Source: Syntrophobacterales bacterium (GTDB taxonomy: Bacteria > Desulfobacterota > Syntrophorhabdia > Syntrophorhabdales > WCHB1-27). Taken from it: DNA of 5,085 nucleotides. Below are positions 1 to 5,085 of the stretch, piece by piece. A program made the translations under genes and the position numbers. The DNA lies in contig JADGQN010000349.1 in NCBI GenBank assembly GCA_017881765.1, positions 1-5,085 of the forward strand. Reading direction: 5' to 3'. Numbering within the stretch: position 1 is the first letter of the stretch; every line of letters begins with the position of its first letter. Below the pieces are notes generated by a model. It searched no databases. It was not told the origin of the DNA and saw only the letters and a list, made by a program, of their open reading frames with translations.

Positions 1-1488
1 TTCGGGTATATCCTCAAGCCGTTCAACGAAAGGGAACTGCAAGTCTCCATTGAAATGGCGTTATACAAACACCAGAAAGAAAAGATGGCCCGGGAGCGGG
101 AGGAATGGCTCAGCGCCACGTTGACCAGCATAGGGGACGCGGTCATCACCGTCGACGGCCGTTATCGCGTCACGTTTATGAACGCCGCGGCCCAGACACT
201 TACGGGCTGGAACTCGAGAGATGTCATAGGCAGGAAAGCAGGGGACATCTGCAATATTATTCAGGAAGACGGGCTGATAGACGGCTGGTTTGTCGCGGCC
301 GGTGGCGTACGGGAGGACGTGCTGTTCAACAAGCATGGCAGAGAGATACCCGTGGACTACAATGCTGCCCCGATCAAGAACTATAAGGGGGATACGACGG
401 GCATGGTTTTTGTCCTGCGGAACATTACCGAACGCAAGGAGGCAGAAGAACGGATCAAATACCTGAGTTTTCACGACAGGCTGACAGATCTGTATAGCCG
501 CGATTACTTTGAAGAGGAACTTCGGCGGCTCGACACGCCGAGAGAACTGCCGCTCAGTCTGGTTATGGGGGACGTTAACGGTCTGAAGCTCGTCAATGAC
601 GTGTTCGGCCATCAGGAAGGCGATACGTTGCTCCGAAAGATTGCGGATGCCCTCAAGGGATCGTGCCGAAAGGAGGACATGGTTGCCCGCTGGGGCGGAG
701 ACGAGTTCGTGGTCCTTCTGCCCAAGACAACGGAAGTGCTTGCCCTTGAGTTTGCCAAGCGCGTGAGGGCCCTTTGCAGCGAGACTGACGGGACCTCTAT
801 ACAGCCATCGATTGCTTTGGGCCTTGTAACAAAAGAGAAGGCGGACCAGGATCTGTACGAGTTGCTGAAAACAGCGGAAGACCGGATGTACAGGAACAAG
901 CTGATGGAGCGCAAGAGCACGCGCAGCGCTATCATTTACTCTTTGCAAAGAACAGTTCAGGAGAAAAGCCTGGAGATGGGCGAGCACGCCGTGCGCCTGA
1001 AGAGCGTTGCATTGGATGCAGGCCGCGCGGCAGGGCTGCCGGACGATAAACTTGACGAGCTTTCTCTCCTTGCCATGCTTCACGATATAGGAAAAATAGC
1101 GATATCGGACCAGATACTGGGTAAGCCGGGTAGGTTATTGCCTGAAGAGTGGGAAGCCATGCAAAGCCACCTGGAGATCGGGTACCGCATCGTGGAATCG
1201 ACCCCCGAGTTGGCCCATATCGGAGAGGCATTACTCGCCCATCACGAATGGTGGGATGGGACGGGTTACCCCAAAAGGCTCAATGGGGCGCAGATACCAC
1301 TCATATCGCGTATTCTAGCGATCGTCGATGCTTACGACGTTATGACCCACGACAGGCCTTACCGTGCGGCGGTTAGCCGGGACGAGGCGATCAATGAGCT
1401 GCGTCAATGCGCAGGCACCCAGTTCGATCCGCAGCTTGTAGACCTGTTTGTCAAAGCAGTCGCTGAAAAACAAGCTGAATCAGCTTAG
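1..1488 (+). CDS. Response regulator with PAS, GGDEF and HD-GYP domains (5'-truncated by window)
   Basis: Predicted cytoplasmic cyclic-di-GMP turnover protein; 495 residues are visible and the N-terminus lies left of the window. Visible residues 1-28 (GYILKPFNERELQ...) match the end of a receiver domain, including the conserved Lys-Pro. A PAS domain covers about 38-146 and ends in the usual NITERKEAEER linker. The GGDEF domain (about 157-308) has DVNGLKLVNDVFGHQEGD at 191-208, an intact GGDEF at 232-236, and RKED at 223-226, five residues upstream, as expected for the c-di-GMP inhibitory I-site. The HD-GYP domain (about 318-488) has HDIGK from 361, HHE at 414-416 and GYP at 422-424. Both diguanylate cyclase and phosphodiesterase activities are therefore plausible; which one dominates cannot be read from sequence. 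The Met at position 55 is not taken as the start, because it follows receiver sequence in an open frame and has no ribosome binding site. A partner histidine kinase is expected elsewhere. Stop TAG at 1486-1488. Confidence 0.95.
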   Translation, partial: FGYILKPFNERELQVSIEMALYKHQKEKMAREREEWLSATLTSIGDAVITVDGRYRVTFMNAAAQTLTGWNSRDVIGRKAGDICNIIQEDGLIDGWFVAAGGVREDVLFNKHGREIPVDYNAAPIKNYKGDTTGMVFVLRNITERKEAEERIKYLSFHDRLTDLYSRDYFEEELRRLDTPRELPLSLVMGDVNGLKLVNDVFGHQEGDTLLRKIADALKGSCRKEDMVARWGGDEFVVLLPKTTEVLALEFAKRVRALCSETDGTSIQPSIALGLVTKEKADQDLYELLKTAEDRMYRNKLMERKSTRSAIIYSLQRTVQEKSLEMGEHAVRLKSVALDAGRAAGLPDDKLDELSLLAMLHDIGKIAISDQILGKPGRLLPEEWEAMQSHLEIGYRIVESTPELAHIGEALLAHHEWWDGTGYPKRLNGAQIPLISRILAIVDAYDVMTHDRPYRAAVSRDEAINELRQCAGTQFDPQLVDLFVKAVAEKQAESA

Positions 1489-1510
1489 CAATCAGCAATC
1501 AGCAATCAGC
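1478..1510. repeat. Short tandem array of heptamer AATCAGC
   Basis: Three head-to-tail copies of AATCAGC lie at 1490-1496, 1497-1503 and 1504-1510. A fourth copy at 1478-1484 is separated from them by TTAGC and lies inside the last codons of the GGDEF/HD-GYP gene, so the array straddles the TAG stop. The period of 7 means that a change in copy number within the coding part would shift the frame, although the stop precedes the perfect copies. Function is unknown; replication slippage is the simplest origin. Confidence 0.8.
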
Positions 1511-1537
1511 AAGAATTTGAAGTCTGGAATTCTTCTT
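1511..1537 (+). terminator. Weak candidate hairpin after the GGDEF/HD-GYP gene
   Basis: AAGAATT (1511-1517) can pair with AATTCTT (1528-1534); one extra T-G wobble leaves an 8-nt loop. The stem is AT-rich and is followed only by CTTAAT, not by a proper T tract, so it is a poor intrinsic terminator. It is listed because it is the only hairpin close to the end of the + strand gene. Confidence 0.2.
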
Positions 1538-1569
1538 AATCCTATGCGCCCCAGTCCTCGGACACTGTG

Positions 1570-1726
1570 CTGGTAGCAAGTTGCATTCAAGATGGACGAC
1601 CCAGCCTTCGGCCGGGTACCCCGGGCACGCCGAGGCTTGGGCTACGCAGGCGTACCTGGAGGTACGTCGAGTAAGGACAGGCTGAAGGGCAACGAAGGTA
1701 GGCGCTTGAAGGCAACTTGCTACTAG
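1570..1726. repeat. Palindrome-bounded intergenic element with long terminal inverted repeats
   Basis: GTAGCAAGTTGCATTCAAG at 1573-1591 is repeated in inverse at 1705-1723 with one mismatch (18 of 19). Three further base pairs, one of them G-T, extend the stem outward to 1570 and 1726. Inside the arms, CAGCCT (1602-1607) can pair with AGGCTG (1679-1684), and 1651-1666 is a perfect small hairpin. The whole could fold as one branched structure. No coding sequence of convincing type lies inside, and no flanking target duplication is visible. It sits between convergent genes, where it could act as a two-way transcription end, a mobile REP/MITE-like element, or a structured RNA. The inverted repeat is directly visible; the role is inference, and I cannot assign it to a named family. 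Confidence 0.75.
1651..1666. other. Small perfect hairpin inside the intergenic element
   Basis: CGTACC and GGTACG form a 6-bp perfect stem closed by the tetraloop TGGA. It sits near the middle of the 1570-1726 element and would form the tip of one arm in a branched fold. Because it is almost symmetrical, it would form on either transcribed strand. Confidence 0.7.
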
Positions 1727-2829
1727 AACATGTAGCGGCGCATGTTGACGTTAAGGACCAGCCCCGCACCGATCAAGCTCGTAATAAGCGATGAGCCTCC
1801 GTAGCTGATAAAGGGCAGCGGGATCCCGACCACAGGGGCAAGATTTATGGCCATCAGGATGTTGATGGTGAACTGAATAAAGACAATGGACGCGATACCA
1901 AAGGCAATTGTAGCCCCAACTTCATCGGACGCACTCTGAGAGATCTTGAGGCACCGGAGAATAAAAGAGAGAAACAACAGGAAAAGCACGATTGAACCGA
2001 TAAAGCCCCACTCCTCCCCGAACACGGTGAATATAAAGTCCGTGTGATGCTCCGGTATAAAATGGAGCTTGTGCTGGGTGCCGTTGAGATAGCCCTTTCC
2101 TAGAAACCCTCCTGAACCGACGGCAATTTTCGCCTGGATGGAATGGTAGCCAAACCCCGATGGGTCAAGGTCAGGGTTGAGCAGGCTCAAGATGCGCATC
2201 TTCTGGTAGGGTTTCATCAGGTATTTCCAAAAAATAGGGAGAGCAGCAGCAGTTACGGCGAAAAGAAAAACGTACGTCGACTTTTTTAAACCGACGAACC
2301 AGAGGACACAGAAGCAGGAGAGCAGCATGACAACCGCTGTCCCAAGGTCGGGCTGTTTGAGTATGAGCACGCAGGGGACAAGTATAAGGGCCAGGGGAAC
2401 CAGGATATCTCTCAATCCGAGGGGCTCGTCTTCTTGCTTCCGGTGGTGCAGTATGGTTGAGAGCAGAAGTATCATCACCGGCTTCATCAGCTCAGAGGGT
2501 TGAAAGGCTATGCCGGCTACGTTGATCCATCTCTTGGCGCCACCCGCTATGGTTCCGAGGATCAGCACCACTATGATCAGGAACAGGGTGGTCCCATAGA
2601 AATATTTGGAATAGCTTGCTATCACCCTGTAGTCATACGAGACGATCACGGCGACCGCAACCACCCCGATGCCGAGCGCGATAACCTGTTTCACCAATAG
2701 ACTGTACGGGCCGGTGTCCATGGAGCGCGTGGCGCTGATCAGGTTTAACAAGCCCACGGCAACGAGGGCGAGCCCGTTGAAGATGAGGTACCAGTCCAGA
2801 TGGTAGAGTCGTCTCTTATCGATATACAT
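1723..2829 (-). CDS. rodA: Rod shape-determining protein RodA, SEDS peptidoglycan glycosyltransferase
   Basis: RodA polymerises lipid II into glycan strands during side-wall elongation, working in the inner membrane with PBP2. The 368 residues match the usual family length (E. coli RodA is about 370). The protein is strongly hydrophobic, with about ten membrane segments. SEDS signatures in order: GGAKRWI at 96-102, FQPSELMK at 109-116, KQPDLGTA at 158-165, the long external loop with HHTDFIF at 261-267, and PLPFISYGGSS at 337-347. Asp264 in HHTDFIF aligns with the Asp considered essential in RodA proteins. The start is ATG at 2829, which gives the expected short cytoplasmic N-terminus; the next Met is at residue 37, inside the protein. 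The start overlaps the end of mrdA by 14 nt and has no good Shine-Dalgarno sequence at normal spacing, which suggests translational coupling. The stop codon touches the palindromic element downstream. Confidence 0.97.
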   Translation of the reverse strand: MYIDKRRLYHLDWYLIFNGLALVAVGLLNLISATRSMDTGPYSLLVKQVIALGIGVVAVAVIVSYDYRVIASYSKYFYGTTLFLIIVVLILGTIAGGAKRWINVAGIAFQPSELMKPVMILLLSTILHHRKQEDEPLGLRDILVPLALILVPCVLILKQPDLGTAVVMLLSCFCVLWFVGLKKSTYVFLFAVTAAALPIFWKYLMKPYQKMRILSLLNPDLDPSGFGYHSIQAKIAVGSGGFLGKGYLNGTQHKLHFIPEHHTDFIFTVFGEEWGFIGSIVLFLLFLSFILRCLKISQSASDEVGATIAFGIASIVFIQFTINILMAINLAPVVGIPLPFISYGGSSLITSLIGAGLVLNVNMRRYMF

Positions 2830-4615
2830 GCAATTGGGCCGATTTAATCTCTTTCTGCTCTTTGAAGTAGCTCTCCGTCACAATCTTTGCAATGGGAGCG
2901 GACATGGAGGCTCCGTGCCCTCCGAACTCGATGAGAATGGCCATTGAAAGCACCGGATTCTCACTCGGCGCAAAGGCCACGAACCAGGCGTGATCACCTT
3001 TGCCCGTTCCAAGGGAGGCTGATTGGGCAGTGCCTGTCTTGCCGCTTATGCTTACAGTCGCCGAGCGGGAGGCATATGCGGTGCCCCTCGGTTCGTTCAC
3101 CACGCCCTTCATTCCATCCTTAACGATGGCTATCGCCTGCTTGCTCAATTTTGCATTGGTCAACAATGCCGGTTCAAAAACTTTGAGCACCTTTCCCTGG
3201 GGTGATACGATTTTGTCTACGATCCGCGGTTTGAACGTCACGCCCTCGTTAGCGATGAACGAAGAAAGCTGCTGAAGCTGCATCGGGGTCAGCCATACAG
3301 CCCCCTGCCCTATGGAAACGGAAACGGTCTCGCCTTCATACCATTTCTCGCCGTAGGTCTTTAGTTTCCACGCAGTTGATGGGACCACCCCGGCCTTCTC
3401 CCCCGGCAGGTCTATGCCGGTAACTTTTGTAAGGCCGATGGTTTCAGCCATCTCATGTATGTTGTCTATACCGAGCTTTAAGCCGAGGTTGTAAAAGAAG
3501 ACGTCGCACGATTCGACTAAACCTCTGTGAACCGCGATCGATCCATGCCCTTCTTTCCGCCAGCACTTGAAAACCCTGTTCCCGTAAGAAAATCCGCCGT
3601 GGCAGGAGAATGAACTATTCTCATTGATAATGCCTTTTTCCAGGGCTTTCAGCGCGAGTACCGGCTTGAAGGTAGAGCCCGGGGGGAAGCGGCCCTGCGT
3701 CACCCTGTTCTGTAGCGGGTGTGTTTTGTCTGTGGCCACCTTGGCCCAGTACTCCTTTGTAGCACCTGATGAGAGCTGATTTGGGTCAAATGCGGGCCGG
3801 CTCACAAGGACAAGAACGCCGCCGTTTCGTGGGTCGGTCACTATGCACCCGCCCTTCTTACCCTCGAACGCCTTTTCAACTGCCATTTGCAGATCCATAT
3901 CGATATTCAGGTGGAGACTGTTGCCGGCGACAGGTTCCACCGTGTCGAGCACGCGCACCTCTCGCCCCGTTGCATCCACCTCGACCCGCTGCTCCCCGTC
4001 GATACCTCTCAAGTATTGTTCGTAGGCTTTCTCCAGGCCGAACTTGCCGACATAATCCCCCGGGGCGTACTGCCTGCTCTCCTTGGCCTTCAGTTCCTCG
4101 CTGTTTATTTCTGAGACGTAACCAAGCACATGGGCGAGCATGATCCCGTAAGGGTAGTTTCTTTTTGGTTCGATCTGTATGATCACCCCGGGCAGATAGA
4201 ACTTATTTGCCTCGATCTTTGCCACCTGATCCTTGTTCAGGTCTGACTCGATTTTGACAGGAAATGAGGAAGGGTAATCCCTGGCCTCCTTGAGTCTGGC
4301 GATGATATCCTCTCTGTCCAGATCGAGGAGTCTCGCCAATCCATCCACGGTCTGGTTGAAATCGCGGATATCTTCTCTTATGAGATAGAGGTTGAAAGCC
4401 GGCCGGGTGTCTGCAACCACCTTACCTTTCCTATCGTAAACCATGCCTCTCGGGGCAAGGATTTTTTTGACCCGCACCCTGTTCTGCTCCGACAGCTTTC
4501 TCATCTCATCGCCCTTGAGGATCTGCAGGTCAAACAGCCTCATACAGAGGACTATGAGTGTGAGCAGGATGATCCGCTTACACCACCTGTATTTGCCGTC
4601 GTTCACCGGTTCCAT
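2816..4615 (-). CDS. mrdA: Penicillin-binding protein 2, class B peptidoglycan transpeptidase
   Basis: PBP2 cross-links the glycan made by RodA and stimulates RodA within the elongation complex. It is a 599-residue bitopic inner-membrane protein with its catalytic part in the periplasm. Residues 1-12 are cytoplasmic and about 13-31 form the single membrane anchor. The pedestal region follows, with APRGMVYDRKGKV at 54-66 and the KFGLEKAYEQYLRGIDG segment at 191-207. The transpeptidase motifs are S314-T-F-K317 (nucleophile Ser314), S369-C-D371 in the SxN position, and K526-T-G-T529. Residues Cys338, Cys351, His357 and Cys370 form a likely metal site. The start is ATG at 4615, three bases after the mreD stop; a G-rich GGGGTGG inside the end of mreD is the only candidate ribosome binding site. 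Length is slightly below E. coli PBP2 (about 630). Orthology to PBP2 rather than the septal PBP3 is supported by the adjacent rodA and mreD. Confidence 0.97.
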   Translation of the reverse strand: MEPVNDGKYRWCKRIILLTLIVLCMRLFDLQILKGDEMRKLSEQNRVRVKKILAPRGMVYDRKGKVVADTRPAFNLYLIREDIRDFNQTVDGLARLLDLDREDIIARLKEARDYPSSFPVKIESDLNKDQVAKIEANKFYLPGVIIQIEPKRNYPYGIMLAHVLGYVSEINSEELKAKESRQYAPGDYVGKFGLEKAYEQYLRGIDGEQRVEVDATGREVRVLDTVEPVAGNSLHLNIDMDLQMAVEKAFEGKKGGCIVTDPRNGGVLVLVSRPAFDPNQLSSGATKEYWAKVATDKTHPLQNRVTQGRFPPGSTFKPVLALKALEKGIINENSSFSCHGGFSYGNRVFKCWRKEGHGSIAVHRGLVESCDVFFYNLGLKLGIDNIHEMAETIGLTKVTGIDLPGEKAGVVPSTAWKLKTYGEKWYEGETVSVSIGQGAVWLTPMQLQQLSSFIANEGVTFKPRIVDKIVSPQGKVLKVFEPALLTNAKLSKQAIAIVKDGMKGVVNEPRGTAYASRSATVSISGKTGTAQSASLGTGKGDHAWFVAFAPSENPVLSMAILIEFGGHGASMSAPIAKIVTESYFKEQKEIKSAQLHVYR

Positions 4616-4618
4616 ACG

Positions 4619-5085
4619 TCACACCACCCCATACGGCCGCAGCTTCAGGCGTTCGAGCACAGGAAAGAAGAAGAGCGCCAGAACCCCTGTAAATATGGCA
4701 TCCGGAACGCAGAATTTGAGCACCGTCATGACAGCCCCGGTTTCACCCTTGCCGAAGAAGGCAAGCGCTATGAAGAGAACCGACTCGAGTAGCACAAACG
4801 CGGACGATATGGCGGCGAAAAGGTACTGAGACTCGATGTAGAGCCTGCTCCTCAAGAAGATGCAGGAGAGAAAGAGGAAAACCTTGGTGAAGAGCAGGGC
4901 GCCGTGGGGCCCGACAGAAAGTATTTCCTGAGCAAACCCGACAAGGACGGCGCATGCGAGCCCCTCCAGCGGGCTCAGAAAAAAAGTGGCGTATATGATG
5001 CACGGTACGCCGACATCAGGCTTCGAAAATTCGATCGGAAGAAAAGAAAAGAGTGACGACTGGAATATCATCAAAAGTACCACAA
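4619..5085 (-). CDS. mreD: Rod shape-determining protein MreD (N-terminus cut by window edge)
   Basis: MreD is a small integral inner-membrane protein that works with MreB, MreC, RodA and PBP2 in cell elongation; its molecular role is poorly defined. The 154-155 visible residues are hydrophobic with about five membrane segments. They show the typical MreD pattern: a first helix ending before F-S-K-P-D (the usual RPD-like position), then S-P-L-E-G-L-A (SPLEGLA), then G-F-A-Q-E-I-L and a gly/leu-rich helix, a short R-S-R-L-Y-I-E-S segment, and a last helix ending in LERLKLRPYGVV. Similarity is in pattern, so the call leans on the position directly upstream of mrdA and rodA. The frame is open to the edge. 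GTG at 5083 or ATG at 5071 could be starts, but family length (about 160-170) suggests a few more residues lie outside. The stop TGA at 4621-4619 is 3 nt before mrdA. Confidence 0.88.
   Translation of the reverse strand, partial: VVLLMIFQSSLFSFLPIEFSKPDVGVPCIIYATFFLSPLEGLACAVLVGFAQEILSVGPHGALLFTKVFLFLSCIFLRSRLYIESQYLFAAISSAFVLLESVLFIALAFFGKGETGAVMTVLKFCVPDAIFTGVLALFFFPVLERLKLRPYGVV

Noticed and set aside
55..57. ATG at 55 as the real start of the signalling gene
   Set aside because: The upstream frame is open to the window edge and encodes receiver-domain residues, and there is no ribosome binding site before this ATG.
61..1083. A 340-codon open frame on the minus strand
   Set aside because: It lies wholly antisense to the well-supported GGDEF/HD-GYP gene, has no recognisable domain and has an unusual Cys/His/Arg-rich composition typical of a shadow frame.
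1478..1510. The short tandem repeats as a CRISPR array
   Set aside because: The units are 7 bp with no spacers, and no cas gene is present.
1560..1735. Target-site duplication or transposase for the palindromic element
   Set aside because: No matching direct repeats flank the arms, and there is no room for a transposase gene, so an autonomous insertion sequence is not supported.
1587..1769. A 60-codon open frame on the minus strand across the intergenic element
   Set aside because: It overlaps the end of rodA in another frame and the inverted repeat, has low-complexity Ser/Arg/Pro content, and shows no domain.
3769..4143. Plus-strand open frames of 60-124 codons opposite mrdA
   Set aside because: They are antisense to a clearly coding PBP2 gene and have arginine/proline-rich, non-protein-like composition.
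4616..4618. A promoter between mreD and mrdA
   Set aside because: The gap is only 3 nt, and no convincing -35/-10 pair was seen; the genes read as one operon.

Overview
The window holds four protein genes and one short non-coding stretch. It looks like a Gram-negative, rod-shaped bacterium with mixed base composition and many signalling genes, possibly from the delta-proteobacterial (Desulfobacterota-like) lineages. The lineage is a weak inference from gene order and protein style; no marker gene in the window settles it.

Positions 1-1488 (+ strand) carry the 3' part of a cyclic-di-GMP signalling gene. The reading frame is open through the left edge, and its first codons read as the end of a response-regulator receiver domain. 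The visible architecture is therefore REC(tail)-PAS-GGDEF-HD-GYP. Both the synthesis motif (GGDEF, with an RxxD inhibitory site) and the degradation motifs (HD and GYP) look intact.

Positions 1489-1722 separate this gene from the convergent genes to its right. The gap contains a short array of a 7-bp repeat that begins within the end of the first gene. It also holds a palindrome-bounded element of about 150 bp (1570-1726), with 19-22 bp terminal inverted repeats and an internal hairpin. The right terminal repeat runs into the rodA stop codon. This element is the least explained feature of the window.

Positions 1723-5085 (- strand) hold the distal part of a cell-elongation operon, transcribed right to left as mreD (cut by the window edge), mrdA (PBP2) and rodA. 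mreD and mrdA are 3 nt apart, and mrdA and rodA overlap by 14 nt. Together they encode a membrane scaffold protein, the peptidoglycan transpeptidase and its SEDS glycosyltransferase partner, which are core parts of the Rod complex. mreB and mreC would be expected beyond the right edge. PBP2 carries a Cys/Cys/His/Cys set in its transpeptidase domain that looks like a structural zinc site.

No RNA gene, CRISPR array, integrase or complete insertion sequence was seen. The promoters of both transcription units lie outside the window. The only candidate for something undescribed is the intergenic palindromic element; the genes are recognisable members of known families.
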